A stretch of DNA of 64,000 bases from Lucifuga dentata (GCA_014773175.1 VXCM01000300.1:122665-186664); one strand, 5' to 3'. Counted from the stretch's first letter, positions 1 through 13,220 are shown. Notes: generated by a model from the sequence alone, not told the origin. Made by a program: numbers and translations.

Positions 1-810
1 AATCTCGAAATGAAATGTGCCATTATGAAAAACGGTGCTGTGAAATAAAAGAGGCTTTTGAAAAATGGGTCATTATGCAATAAAAGTGTTATTATGAAAT
101 AAGATTTCATGATAAAAATGATTTTTGCATAGAGTTAATTATTTAATAATGTCATTTTTTTTATTGAAGTTTGGTGCATTTGGTGTTCCATAGTTTGAGG
201 GGGAAAAGCAGGATTTAAAAATAAACCGTACTTGGGTAAAAGCAGAAATAAGTAATTTAAAAAATTACTTTGTTGCAAGTAAATGTGTCCATTAGAAAAA
301 TAATTAACATACAACAAACCCACACGCAAAAATTAAGACCTGCTTCAGTTCAGTGATAAATTTCAGCAATATGAAATCTGGGCGACATTTAAAACTTCCC
401 CCCACCCNACCCCCACCCCCAGCGCTATTGCACTATGGAGGTTACAATACACTTTAAACGGTTATTTTAGTGTGCCAGTCTTTTAAAAGGAGTATCTATA
501 AAGCAGAATGTATGTATCCTTTGCCAATTTGTGGATTTAAAACCAGATAAATCAGGATAAATGTTGGCTGATAAATATGCAGCAGCTCATTAACATACTG
601 ATCTTCATTGGCTTTTACCTGTCACACCTCACAGAAACGCTACCTTCATGTGACAAAGGTGCACTGGTTATCATAAGAGAAGTTTTATGAATGACNTTTT
701 TTTTTTTTTTTTTTTTTAATTAATCTGGGCCATTGAGTGTATTCACTTAGGAAGAAAAAAAACAAAACAAAACAAAACACCAATAAAACCCCTCATGGTT
801 CCTACTGTAC
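1..810 (-). other. chst14 intron 1 (partial)
   Basis: This is the stretch downstream, on the minus strand, of the chst14-like exon, and it is presumed to be part of that gene's first intron. It is AT-rich and holds a C-rich tract broken by an N at 408, a poly-T run broken by an N at 696, and an A-rich simple repeat at about 752-778. I see no convincing exon in either strand; the 64-residue minus-strand reading frame at 135-329 lacks any recognisable feature. Confidence 0.5.
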
Positions 811-1080
811 CTGGGAATCCACGTCCGCAGTAGCCGGGCTGTGTTTCACTGCCTGGCGCATATAGTTGGACCTTTTGCCGATTCCCCGAGGTGATGGCGT
901 CTCCATACTGTTCAGCATTCCTTTCTCTATCATAAGCAACAGGCCTCCTGACGCTACGATCACCAGGAACGTCAGAACCGAAGGCAGCACGGCGGAGCTG
1001 CGGCGCCCAGAGCTCACCATTGTCCTAAAGTTCATAACGGCCCGTTTTACGCCGTAGTCTTGCTGCTTGCGGGGAAACAT
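811..1080 (-). CDS. chst14: chst14-like dermatan 4-O-sulfotransferase, first coding exon (partial)
   Basis: The exon encodes 90 residues starting MFPRKQQDYG. A single hydrophobic segment, about residues 32-52 (VLTFLVIVASGGLLLMIEKG), follows a basic stretch. This is the layout of a type II Golgi membrane anchor. The segment closely resembles the anchor I remember for CHST14 (D4ST1), which transfers sulfate to O-4 of GalNAc in dermatan sulfate. The reading frame meets a stop just after CAG|GTACAG, which works as a splice donor, so the catalytic domain with the PAPS-binding motifs should lie beyond the left edge. Human CHST14 is, as far as I recall, a single-exon gene, so the intron would be a difference. 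Only the N-terminus is visible, so another member of the HNK1-type sulfotransferase family is possible. Confidence 0.6.
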
Positions 1081-3449
1081 TCTCTCTGTCTATCCAGAAG
1101 TTGTTGGGCTATTTTAAAACGTTTACAGCCGCTGTACAAAAACCGTTTACCTACCACGTACCCATAGTTAAACTTCAAAACTGTGAGGCTTGCAAGATTT
1201 AAATGGAGCATTTCCTGTATGGATTTCAAAATAAAGCTGTATTGATTGACTTTTTCCAACGTATCTGTCTGAAGCAAATGACAAAGATGAAAATGAATAC
1301 GACATTCAAGAAAGAAAATGAAAATAATATCGTTCCTCTTTAAAATTTCCTCTCAGTGTTTTCTATAAACCGAAAACATTAGCGTCAAGTAAATACGATT
1401 TTAAAAAAGGACGTCCGGTCAACGTTTTCAATATAAAATCCTCTCTGACACCTCTGTATATTAAGGTTGAGAAACAAAAACCGAATTTAAAAAGCGGTAG
1501 TAAGTAGTTTAAAAACAACCTTTTGCTATAGTATTTTAATAAACATATATTCACAGCCCAAAGGATTTATGTGAGGATTTTTGAAGATGGCATGCATCCA
1601 AATTCATCCATCCATTTTCTTATTGCCTATGTGGATGAGTGCAGACATTCTTGCCTCCAGCAATTTCACCTTTGATTTTATCTTCTTAGTCTTATGGAAA
1701 TTGCTTGTGGTCAAAAATTTGACATTTGTTTCGTGTGTTGTTTTATGAGCTTTCATTTTATAGCACTGCTCTTCTTTACACACTGAAAGGCTAACGTAGT
1801 CTAAAAGATGAGAGATATTTTCAACTTAGCGATCAGACACAGACACGTCTTTAAACAGCAGCAATGGAACAAGTTTCCCAATTCTTGATTTATAATAGTC
1901 CAGTTGATTCGCTTTGCATGAGTCACAAAGCTCCTTGTTTTAGCATCGGATGCTTCCCGCTTCTGCTGCATTCATGTCAGAAGAACTGGAGGAAATGAAT
2001 TTTGTTGCCTCTCTATGCAAGTCCTTAACATGTATAAGCTACTAGATCCAAATTTGTACTCAAAGTCGAAAGAACTGAAATGTATATCGATCTAGACGAG
2101 GCGTACTGCACTACAGATGTTACTGTGTTGAAAACAAAATATGTTTCAATCACTTTTGAGTTCAAATGAAATTGCTTTGGCCACAGAATGTGTATTGGAA
2201 ATAACATTTCTTTTTCAATATGGTTGCGTCACATTATCTGCTTCCCTCTCTAGGGTATAAATGAATCTTATCTTTGTCATTATTGAGCATTAATGATGAG
2301 CTCACAGCACTGTCTTTATTATAATAGCCTGATTTAGCACTTGCATTAGTGCAACCACTCATCTGACCAACAATTAAGCCTACGTTTTTACTTTTATTAC
2401 ATAAATATAAATAGATATTTACTTAGTTCATTGCTTGAAGGTGACAACATACCAGAACATTTCTATTTGTTTCTGTTTGGAACAGTTGCTGACTGCTCAG
2501 CCTTAGCGAAGCAGCCCTGCAGGATCTTCACCACAACCATATCATACTGATCTGATAAGACCAAAATGTTGACATCATCAGTATAAAAGCAGATATACCA
2601 TCCTAATATTATATACTTCAGGCCCTGGCTGCAAATGTCCTGTCCTGTCCATGAAACGAGCAGGATGTTGGTCAGTTTCTTCTCAAAAGTTAATGTAGTG
2701 TTTTGACATCCTCTTTTAAAAATGTTTAATGTACATTTTTAATAATGCAATCTGAAAGATCAGCCTCTCAGTGAGATGATTGATGCACTTTTATTGGTAG
2801 GCAGATATCACGTGTTCTATCTGATTTATAAATCTAGATTGTGGATTGGAAGATGGTAAAGCTGGTAAATCGCCTATTAATATTTTAAGCAATTCTTGCA
2901 ACTGATGCTTTATTAATTTAATTAATTTATATCTAAAGTTGACGATCTGTCATTAAAAAGTCTAAATTTCGTCAGTCTTCTTATGTTTTAATGCTAACAC
3001 CGAAAAATGTTCATATTGTGTAATACAGATCTAAAGTGTCACAAAAGTTAAATTCCCGCTTTGAGACTGGAATGCTAAAACAAGCTTACATTGGGGATTA
3101 TAGTTTATATGTGCACTTTAACAGCAAAAAGGTTAAACTTTGGACCTAAAAGTGGCCATGAGGATTATAATTCCTTAGTGCCAGGGATAATAGCTGTTTA
3201 AGTTTTGGGAAGCATTTTATTGGAGGATCGAGAACTGAAATGGCAAGTTTTATCTTTTTTATAGGCCCATAAGGCATGAAATTAAACCTTTTCAAACCTG
3301 AATAAACAAGCAGCAATATGAAACAAATTGTAGGCGAATGACATGCCATCATGATTAGATGACTGTCAACGTCTATTTTCCACAGAGGCACTAAATCTCG
3401 GTGGGAATATTGCACGGTGATTTGTCATTAGGGAGGATCAGCTGCTCGT
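1081..3449. other. Intergenic region upstream of chst14
   Basis: This gap separates chst14 (minus) from the cracd side (plus). It is AT-rich and contains no reading frame with recognisable protein features. The chst14 5' untranslated region and promoter presumably lie in the first few hundred bases, but I see no clear TATA or CCAAT element to fix a start site. Confidence 0.4.
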
Positions 3450-3735
3450 GTCTTTAAGGACTTCCCCAAAAACACGGTCTTACGTCCCACTAACGTGCAC
3501 GCATCGTGACCGGGGCGCATATGTTTGCTGTGCCGTGTGTGTCCGCTTGGCTTTCCGTTGCAGCCACACCCTCCGTATCCATCTCTCACGCGTGCAGCTG
3601 TGCGGGAGTCTGTCGGTGCGCTGAACTGTGCGTGCGTCTCCCCGTCGGGCACCCGCAGCATCAGCAACACAAAAGGGTCGGAGGCGCCGTGAGCTGCTTC
3701 CACGCTGATCGGCAGGAGGAATCGCGCTAAAATAA
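3450..3735. promoter_or_regulatory. CpG-rich patch, possible cracd promoter or 5' exon
   Basis: About 285 bases are clearly richer in G+C and CpG than the AT-rich surroundings, with many CG dinucleotides such as ACGCGTGC and CCCCGTCGGGC. Three overlapping reading frames on both strands stay open here, as expected by chance in CpG-rich DNA; none resembles a known protein. An isolated CpG patch upstream of a vertebrate gene often marks a promoter. The nearest plus-strand gene is cracd, whose first recognised coding exon is at 13.2 kb, so this could hold a distant non-coding first exon. That is inference. Confidence 0.35.
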
Positions 3736-6356
3736 AAAAGGAGGTGTGATTTTTTTTTTTTATTGTTTCTTCCATTGATGCTGCTTGTGGTGATTAGTGT
3801 TTTCCGTGACCTTGTCACAGTATCCCCTCATTTTTCATCGACCTGCACGGATCTATCTAACGCTCCATCCTTCGCAGATGTGTGTGCTGGAAATGGGACT
3901 GGGACTTAGAATTTGATCTGGCTGTAAAAAAAAAAAAAAAAAAAAAAAAAAATGCGCAAACGACGATGTCAACAGGCCAAAAGCGTAATAATGAATCGTT
4001 ATTTATTTATTTATTTATTTTTGATCAAAATATAACCACGAGCCCATTTAACGCCATCTGCGATTTTCATTCGCAATCTGTGACAATATGTGAGAAATCC
4101 AAAGGCCAGATTCTTTGTTCTGTGTGTGCGCCTTTTAGGCTGCAATTATTAGAGTGTAATCCATGTGCAGCACCGATCCGTTCATCCGCCACCCACGGTT
4201 ACTCATTGATCTGTGTGTCTGGGTTACAGTTGTAGTTTTTCACCCCAGCACTCAGTCTCTTCCTCAAAATTATTGACAATACAGCCTTTCAAACATGAAG
4301 GTGTTTTTTGAGTCAGACGGGATATCACGTACAGGCCGTACGGCGTGGGCCTGCACGAGCGACAAAATGAAATTATGGTTTTATGTTTTCACGCGTCATT
4401 GAATTGAACTGTAAGAGGGTTTAAATCAATGCTGCATTACTGTCATCGTCAATGGAGTTTGGTGCTGAGACACAGGAGCAGGGAGGGAGGGGAGAAAAAA
4501 ATGGCATTTAGCCAGAAGAGAATTGGCACGGAAGGAATCCTGCTGGTGTTGGATTTATGGTGCTGGGTGAGAAAACTGGTGGATTTTCTGGTTGGCTTCA
4601 TGCACCTAAAGGGAAATATAGATTGTTGTTATCACCGACAGGCTGGCCACATGCACTCTGATGCTTGAATGATGAGAAATTGTTTTGCCTTATGCCATTT
4701 GCAGTAGATCTGTGGCTCCTGAATGATTCAGTATCCTTTATAAAATATCACAATGGTCAATTCTAGTGATGAGAAGGTTTGGATTCTATTAAGTTACTAT
4801 GTTATCATCACCACCCAAATGGTGACTAATGAACATGTGTGGAGCACCTCCACAAAGTCTGTAGGGATAAACATCCATTTAATGTGAATCATGCACCAAT
4901 ATACCTTCAGAAAAACTGCAACTATGGATTTGAATTTAATCACAGTGACAAAAGACAGTCTGGCTCATTGTTTTTGTGTATAGATTGATTTGGAGATAGA
5001 TGAAAAAGCTAGACATGCATCCTAGATTTGGCTCCTTAAAAAAAGCACTGTAAAGAAAGAAAGTGTTAAATAAAATTCCTTGCAATTATGTTAGTGAGCA
5101 GTATATGAAAAGTGAAAATATTCTATCTGAGATATTTGCCCCTTCAGGATGCTAAATCATTGATGGTGTAACCTGTAGGTGTAGGTGATCTAATGGCCGG
5201 AAATACGTTTGATTAGTTTCTATTAGTGTATTTTTTTAGGATCTTATTGTATATTTTTTGCATGTAAAACACCAGCCAGTAATTAGGAGTCAGATAATGG
5301 ATTTAAAGTGTCTCAGAAATTCAAAGTAGCACCATACATGTTGATATTGGCTATTTGTTCATGCTGTGCTGTGTGACACAGTATTTTAATGCTAATAATA
5401 GTATACATAATAATATCCAGACATTAATATTTGTATCAGTGTTGCCTTAATCTAAAATATAAAATGTAATTACACTTTACCACTTTCAAAGTCTGCCCTC
5501 ATTTATTCATTCCTCTGCTGTGTAAGCTGCATCTTTTCAGAAATATAGTCCAAGATAACGTAATACATATGTATGTAATACATCAACACTCCTAATAATA
5601 TTTATATTCTATACATTCTTTATGAAAAGATTTTTAAAAATATTACCTTGTTGAGGAATATAGGTGAATTCAGCTGTTTCAGTATGGAATAACGACAAAA
5701 TGCAGCAATTTGATCTAATATTTCATCTCACTGCAGCATGGAAAGCATTAGCCTGTTACCCACACTGAAATTAGCATCAGTCCCCCCATCTTGTTCTTAT
5801 TGTAGCTGTTGTATCATCAATAGATGTATTAACATATTATCATATGTACATATTAGGGATTTAATAGACTAGTCAACATGTCACAGTGGGCAGTCGTGGA
5901 CAGTTTTTATCAGCAAATATTAATGTCTGTGTACATATATCATTATTCTATAGCAATGTTGTAGTGTAGTATTCCTACAGCAAATACATATTTCATATTG
6001 CAAAAATGACACTTAAGCAGTGGCATTCTTTTTTTAAAGGTCAGCGATGATTACTGTGGTGTTTTACATGCAAAAAAAAAAAAAAAAAAAAAAAAAANTA
6101 AAAAAAAAAAAAAAAATCTCTATTGGTGAATTTCTTTACTATATACAACCATGATCTGTAAATATATTTCAAATCAATATATTTAAATCAGAATCAACTT
6201 ATTTAGGCATATATAACATGTTCCTACTCCTTGAAAATTATGAATGGATGTTTTACTATACTCGTTCAGTGGCTTCAACTGTATCATTGAGAGATGCTGA
6301 GGGTGTTTGAATCTTTGCCTCAAGTAGAGTTATGAAGACTCAGTTTCCCTTCATGG

Positions 6357-6358
<2 letters not shown>
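3736..6358. other. Non-coding region with simple repeats
   Basis: No gene recognised. The stretch contains a poly-A run at about 3926-3951, a short TTTA run at about 4001-4020, and a long poly-A tract at 6072-6116 broken by an N at 6098. The remainder is AT-rich unique-looking sequence. Confidence 0.5.

Positions 6359-6362
<4 letters not shown>

Positions 6363-6422
<60 letters not shown>
6363..6422. repeat. (TG)n microsatellite
   Basis: About 30 nearly uninterrupted TG dinucleotides. This is a typical length-variable teleost microsatellite. Confidence 0.95.
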
Positions 6423-6423
<1 letters not shown>

Positions 6424-6699
6424 ATGTTTGTACTAGTGAACTGGGAGATTCTATTTATGTACAGAGTCAGTCAGAGAGCAGTCTGTCTTTGAAGTGCTGT
6501 GCTGCTGTAATGTAGACAGCATCCAGGTTGGTAAAGCCCCGTCATTACCATTTCCCTGTGAGGCTGCAGTGTGATCTTGCCAAAACTGGAATGTGGGGGG
6601 TGGGGGATGCGGGGGAAGCAGTAACACTGTGCTGGTATTCATCCATTACAGCCAGATGAGACAGTCTAGCTATGACATGAGGATGAAACTTAGTCATTA

Positions 6700-7625
6700 G
6701 GATCAAACTTAGTCACTGATTTTCCGATTAATTGCGATTCAAATTTAAAAAATTCCAATATGGATTCATAAAATTAAAAAAAAAGATCCTTTAAATAGTC
6801 TGATTTTTAATTGAGTTTTAGTTGTGTAAGTAACGCTACTAGCATAAGTAACGCTAGTAGCATAAGTAAAGCTACTAGCATAATTAACTAGCGCAACTTG
6901 TCAGTAACATGAGTTCTGTGTGACGTAGCGGAAAGTGCAGAAGATCAGGCTTGTATTAAAAACAACATGGCAAATGTTTAGAGCAGATGATGTTTGGACT
7001 CATTTTGGTTTTCAAAAGTAAAAGGACAAAAATGAGCCTGACAAAAGTAAGGCCATTTGCAAAATATGTAACTCGGAAGTAAAATTTTGTGGCTACACAA
7101 TGAACTTGTGGAACCTCTTGATGAGGCGTCACATCACTGCCACAAAGTGTGAATGAATGAACAAAGACAGATGATGGTAGAAAACGCATCAACCAGCAAG
7201 CTGCCATCTGCCTCATATCCAGCTAAAAAAATAATCGAGTCCGTTGCTATTTGTATATGCAAGGATACGCAGCCTTACAGCGTCATGGACAAAGAGAAAT
7301 TTAGGAACATCCTTAAAATGCTGCTGTGCCCACACAACAACACATTAGTGAGGCGGCTACACAGAGCTTTAGGTGGATGTCAAAGAGAGCATCAGAGCCT
7401 CTCAGTCGACCAAAAGGTCAAAGGTTAACCTGAACCTGTTTCCTTTAATACATTCATTAAGTTCTCAACATATATTTTGAAAAAATGTTCTTTTTATACA
7501 GTAATGTAATTTAGAAGATATAACCCTAACAGAATTTTCCAGAATTTAACCAAATCAAATCAAATCGAAATGAATCGGGGCTTTGAAAATTTAATTGAAT
7601 CGGGAGATCAGAATTGATATCCAGC
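6700..7625 (+). mobile_element. Decayed hAT-family transposon with ZBED zinc-finger relic
   Basis: Read on the plus strand from about 6990, the DNA translates to a BED-finger-like segment: VWTHFGFQK, a stop, then KAICKICNSEV and LLMRRHITATKCE. This keeps the CxxC pair and one histidine of a C2H2-type BED finger. Further on, the frame at 7153-7428 reads IESVAICICKDTQPYSVMDK, like the early part of hAT transposases. In-frame stops and missing downstream domains show it is dead. Flanking sequences at about 6705-6780 and 7540-7625 are rich in GATT/AATC motifs in opposite orientation and may be the element's ends. It is a pseudogene-type relic, not a host ZBED gene. Confidence 0.6.
6832..6890. repeat. 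Short tandem repeat, about 20-bp unit, three copies
   Basis: Three diverged copies of a unit of the form TAAGTAACGCTACTAGCA follow each other directly. The second copy carries CTAGTAG where the others have CTACTAG, and the third has AAAGC for AACGC. The array lies at the edge of the hAT relic. Confidence 0.75.
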
Positions 7626-9949
7626 CTTACATTTGGTCTGGGGCTACCAGATAAACTAAGCTGTTTCTCTTGTAACAAGAAATATTAATGACGTTTGCCC
7701 GTATATAACACCAGTCCATCGGCATATATTGTACAGACGTCGGCTCTGAAGGCCAAGAGCTCCAAAGGACAGACTGATAGACGTTTGTGACCATAACATT
7801 ATTAAGCATTTGTGGCTTACTACATTACGAACCATTCTCATTGCACATGTGCACCCACATTTGCTGTTAAGTCACAAAGAAAGCCTTTGTGCGCATCAGC
7901 CAGTTGAAATGCTGAATGCCGCTCTGTTCTCCTGCACTGGTTATCTGGCCAAGAAACAAAGTGTCACTTTGTGCCTCCTCAACACAGCAGCAGCAACAGA
8001 CACAGTAGAACGCGCCCATCTCTCTTCGCTCGGTGCTCACACTACCCTGATCACTACCGACGCACACCTTCTCCCCTCAGGCTGTCCGACTGTACATGTG
8101 CTCATTCCAACACATATCAGCAGTCGTGAACCCATGGGTTCACGTCTGCTCATGACCATGAGACATGCGTTTTCATTCCTGAGTGTGGCACCACCACGCA
8201 GGGCAATCAAATTTTCAATGATGCAAAAATAGCAAAGGATGTTACCCTCTTATGTGCTTACACACTCACACACACTCACACACACAAAACTAGCCCTCAC
8301 TGCATGTGACACCTGACTCCAGGTAATGCCCTAGTTCCACAGTGACAGCAGGCAGGTGGAACGGCCACACACTCATAGATACCCTCGCACACAGAGCCCT
8401 TTGCACGAAGGTAAGAAGGCATTCTGATGCAGTAACATATGAACAGTCATCTTTTAGATTAGCATGGAATGCTTGTGTTCATTCTCATTGTTGTCAGTTG
8501 CCTGTTTCAAGTTTGCATGTATGTTTTCGGCGTGTCGACTGGCTCTCTGTGGCATGATGAAGCCATTATGAGCAGCAGTGCAGTGAAGTGTATCAATATT
8601 ACTGCACCACTTTACACATTTTTTGGTGAAAAATTTGTATTATATGCTAACTATGAATGTCAGACATTGTCATGGTTGTGTATGATGCTGTCAGTCAGCA
8701 GACTAAGGCCTCTGTTGTTGTTTGTTGCCATTAAGTTACACACTTGAACGTTATTTGTTAACTCTTGGCTCGTGTGGAAACTATAACCCTGGTCATGTGA
8801 TAGATGTTCCATGTAACTCGTGCACACGCACACACCCTTCAGATGCAGATGGAGTAGATGACATAAGAACACCTTACAACAGAATGCAATCCAATACAAC
8901 ATTTCACACTCCCTCAAATATTATCATCGATTTAAATCTGCATTGATCTGGCTCAACATAATTGAACATCGAGGAGTCTTGATTTTCCTGTTATTTTGTC
9001 CAGTAAGTCATGTGCTGATGTTTTTATGATCGTTATGACTCAACTCTTGCCTTGATTAGATTTCATTGATGATATATGTAGGGTTGAGTCTGACAGACTA
9101 AACAGGCCTTGTTCAACACATGGCTCTGACTTTCATTAGTCAGTTTATTTGTGTGCTCTGGGCAACACATATGGCACTAAGGTGAGAGGAGAAGGGATCT
9201 GCATGTAAATGAGGCAGCAAAAGGTGAGATATTTTAGTGAAAATTTCACGTTCGAAATTGTACTGAGACTAGATGTCTGAGGATCGGCTCTGTTTTCGCT
9301 TCATTCGCTTGATAATTTTGCATGCGCAAACCAAATGCTTGACAGAAACATGCAAAAATTATATAATCATGCTGATTAATAAATGAATTCTTTCATTAGG
9401 CACTCTGCAACCAGCAGACACATTTATATCAAACTCAAAACTACAAATTATACACAATTGTAGGCAGAATGCAGGTAAAGTAGTCTATTCTAGGATAAAC
9501 ATTAGTCCAAGATTGTTTCCATAACTGCTTCTAGACTGTATGAAAGCTTTGCCTTCAGTAGATAAAATTCCTACAGCCACTTGAAGGTAGCACGGCTGAT
9601 ACATGTGTGTCTTTGAAAAGGTCCATGTCAAAACACAAAAATTTTACGCATAATGTGTAACAACACCAAACTGCTGCAAAATAACCACACAAAAACTTAA
9701 TTTACACACAGATTAGATTTTAGTCAGATTAGTTTTTAATTATCCAGTATTTATCCAGCTTATGTAGTTGGAACTGTCAGGTCCAGGGGATGCACGCAGG
9801 TTACATAGTAAATAAATAATAAAGTCAGTTAAAAGTTCATCCTCCTCTCCATCACTCAACATCCTCAGGACCGGCCAGTTTCTACCAATCCTCTCTGTAT
9901 CCTCATTCTGAAATACCAGGTTACCAGGGGCAACAGCTGCATGTGTCAT

Positions 9950-9979
9950 GCTGCTTGATCCTGCAAAGGATCAAGCAGC
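9950..9979. repeat. Perfect inverted repeat, 13-bp arms with 4-nt loop
   Basis: The arm GCTGCTTGATCCT is followed by the loop GCAA and by AGGATCAAGCAGC, its exact reverse complement. It could fold as a stem-loop in RNA or be the tip of an old palindromic element. No gene association is evident. Confidence 0.85.
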
Positions 9980-10110
9980 CTAGAGTTGGATTTTTAATCT
10001 TTAAAGCACATTTTCAGTTTCAACATACAGTATAATAATAGCTGCAAATAACTGGTTAAATTTGGTGAGCCAAGAAAGTAGTTATGTTACTAAAAATATA
10101 CACAAATGTG

Positions 10111-10111
<1 letters not shown>

Positions 10112-10151
<40 letters not shown>
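10112..10151. repeat. (ATT)n microsatellite
   Basis: About 13 tandem TTA/ATT units in the non-coding upstream region. Confidence 0.95.
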
Positions 10152-10152
<1 letters not shown>

Positions 10153-10349
10153 TTCATTATTATGTGTTATTGTTTCTTATAAACATACAACAGTAGCATT
10201 TTCTTTTAGCTTTTTTATGCGTTGCTTTCTTTATTCTACATAATCCGTTACTACACAGAGAGGTTATTGGGTGATCACAAGCATCATAAGCAAATGTAAA
10301 ATCAGCTTAAAAAGCTGCATCAGTTGCCTTTGGCATTGTGTATGTTGTG

Positions 10350-10880
10350 ATATAGATTCAAGTCGCATGACTTAGATTTGACTTGAACTCAAGTAAGAAC
10401 CTTGCTGACTTTGATATAGCAAAAAAAGACTGGCCGCTCGACTTGGACTTTGACAATAATGCCTTGAACCTGATGACAGACTTGATATCAAAACCTAAAA
10501 GTTTTACAATTAAAAGGTGTGCAGCAAAGAAAGGTTTTTTACAAGTTTTTTCTTAATTTTGAACAAAATCTTAAGGCAAAGGATTATGTGAAAACAGCCT
10601 AAATATACCGTTTCATGACATTGCTCTGCAATACAACGTGTTTATGGTGTTTCATCTAAATATGAGGTTTATCTGCCAAGAAATAAATACAGATTTAAAA
10701 AAAAAAATCCATGATTTGTGCAAACTGACTATATCAGTTCTTAGTCTGGCAATGAATTTGGTATAGAGTGCATTACTGCTTCTTTAGAACCCAAACTCAA
10801 AGTTTAGGACCTTTGGCTTGACTTGGACCTGTCAGCCTTTACTCGTGACTTGAATTGTGACTTCCATGTTTTGACTTTCG
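10350..10880. repeat. ACTTG-rich interspersed repeat
   Basis: Both ends of this stretch are dense in GACTTG/CAAGTC words (for example around 10358-10400 and 10800-10870), like a dispersed fish repeat built of gactt-ggactt motifs. Exact ends and class are unclear. A library search would be needed to name it. Confidence 0.3.
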
Positions 10881-13220
10881 ACATGAGCGCCAATTCTCAC
10901 CTGGCCACAGTGGACATTCTGTTTCCCTACATGGAGAAGTTGGTGGGTGCTCTGCTGTCTTTTTTATTTTTGTTTTATTTTATTTTTTTTATGATCCATT
11001 ATCGTTGTGCTCCAACGTGAATGGCACAGCTATTTAAAAGCAATTTAGTGAGAAGTAATATGTCTTGCTGAGAGGATAATAATCAACCACACCCCTCTTA
11101 TTTAAACCCCACTTCAGCCAAATCATATGAAATAACAGATGGTTACGCCCTCATTGTCCTTGCTTGCACACATAATCTGCTGTTATGAGCCCAAAATGAA
11201 CCACAAGAGCAGCGATTGCCTATATGCAAGTGTCTGCACAACTGTGTTTATAGTGATAAGGGATAAGCCTAGTGTGAGTTGATTTTCTACATTTTTTTCC
11301 CTCCATCACTGGCACAAGCATGTCGCCATGGAAACCAGAAGATGCTAAAACTTCCGAGAAAGGCAAAGAATGAGACTGGGACAAAGAGTTGGCGCTGATG
11401 AGTCATTAGCCCTTTTGGGCGGCTTGCTGCAATATAGATCAATAGTTTTTAATTCATTCATAGATCCTGATAGATCTGTTTTGCTGTTTAGAAATGCTTC
11501 CTCATCCACCCTCTCCACCTGCCCCCCTCCATGCCACTCTCATTTTCCTCCATCATGTTCCTCCTGATGCTGCATAACAAACCTAACAAAACCCAATCCT
11601 GCTGTTTTTGTCTCTGTTCTGTATTTATTTCATCGTTTTTTGTNCCCCCCCCCCCCCCTCCAAAGCCACAGCGGAAGCGGCAGCGACGTTCGTCTGGGTA
11701 AAACGAGCTTTGTGCATAAGAGCAGATCGATGTTCCCTAAGGTTTTACTGCAGTGGTACGCAGCCATCTCGAGCTGTGCAGCTGAAATAGGTAAACCGTT
11801 CCACAGCCACCACGTCTGTCTGCTTTGTCAGCAAGCTCTATTTGTGCTATAAGGTTATGGCACTCGGCTGACACCACACTGCTCCAGCGCTAAGCTCTGC
11901 CATTGGACTTTGGTAGTTGTCTCGGCCACTTTGGTGCAGAGCCACGTTGCCATCAAATGACGCTGAGCTGCTAGGTTGTTTGACAGCGCTGCGACGCAGC
12001 ATCGTGTTATGCATCCGTCATACTCCGATGCAGCTGTATTCCTCCGCTTCTGTAGCACATGGCTGCTTGTCGTGCTTCTCTCATTCCATCTCTAGCTCTG
12101 CTCCCCAAGTCTTTCAGCAGCCATAGAGCTACACACACATCACACACACCCATCAATTATAATTTAACAGAAACAACAAGGCACTTTTTTTCCTGATTCA
12201 CACATGCAGCAAGAAAAGAGAATCCACAATATCTCTCTGTAAACACACAGACAACCACATACAGTTTCTCTCCTGTGTCTCACACACACATACACTGTTA
12301 GTATTCACACACTCATACATGCTTGTTTGCTCCTTGTTCTGCATTGGCTGGAGCCAGACAGGACAAAGAGCCTTTTTTGGGTGAGACATTTCTGAGAGGG
12401 TCTGTCCAGCTCTGTCACCCTCAGGAAGGAAGCCCACGGCATGCTGATCCCACAGGAGACAGCGAGCTTCTCTCCGTCTCTCTCAGTACTGTCTCGCTGT
12501 CTGGTCGTACATTGAGCGCTTGTAGTTTCCGCCATACATCTGAAAACCTCTGGCTCGGCCATACTGGAGGCAGGTGTTGAGTGTTGTGTAGAGACTGTGG
12601 GCCTCGGTGTGAAGGAGCTGCCAGGGTTTGCTGGTTAATGTCAATTTATGGTAGCACATGATAGTAAAAGGTTGCTGATGTGGTTTCACAAAGAGGATGT
12701 GATGTTGTTGATAATGCTCATGGAGGATATCAAATCAAACGCACTGAACGTGTTACACGCATCTGTTATAAATGGTTGGGATGAGACAAATTAAATGTCT
12801 TTCTCTTTCAACCTGGGTTCTAAACAATAATTTATGTTGCTTGTTTTATTTGTAGATACAGTTAGGTGTGCACTATCATTGAAGAAGTATATTTTGACTT
12901 TTTAAGATCACCATTTCTGCACCAACAAGCCAGAAAAGTGTATGCTTTTCTCAAAACAGCAAAGGCTTTAACAATCAGATCACTGAGAACTTGGACAGAA
13001 AAGTTTGGAGGCAGTGAGAGAAAAATTAAAAAAAAACACACATGTGGCAGTCAGACAGCAGTTCTTGCTTCACCCTGATACCGATCTCTCGTGTTTCTCT
13101 TCTCTCTCTTCCCTCTGTTAAAGCCTCTTACTTGCTCTCTTACTCTTGCAGTAAAGCAGATAACAACATTGCCATGTTGGCTTCCTTCTTTTCTCACCAC
13201 AGCCAAGGTGTGCAGTAACC

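Larger units (their letters stand above)
7626..13202. other. Long non-coding region upstream of cracd
   Basis: About 5.6 kb without a recognised protein-coding exon. Visible contents: a perfect hairpin at 9950-9979, an ATT microsatellite near 10.1 kb, an ACTTG-rich repeat around 10.35-10.88 kb, a C-rich tract with an N at 11644, and a moderately CpG-rich stretch at about 11660-12060. Reading frames of 60-140 codons here lack domain-like sequence. Non-coding 5' exons of cracd could hide here. Confidence 0.4.

Noticed and set aside
3428..3818. Overlapping 112-117-codon frames on both strands in the CpG-rich patch
   Set aside because: Open frames are expected by chance in CpG-rich DNA with few stop triplets; the peptides show no domain and the frames disagree on strand.
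3882..4235. 117-codon plus-strand frame with a poly-Lys run
   Set aside because: The Lys run is a genomic poly-A tract and the rest has no recognisable protein character.
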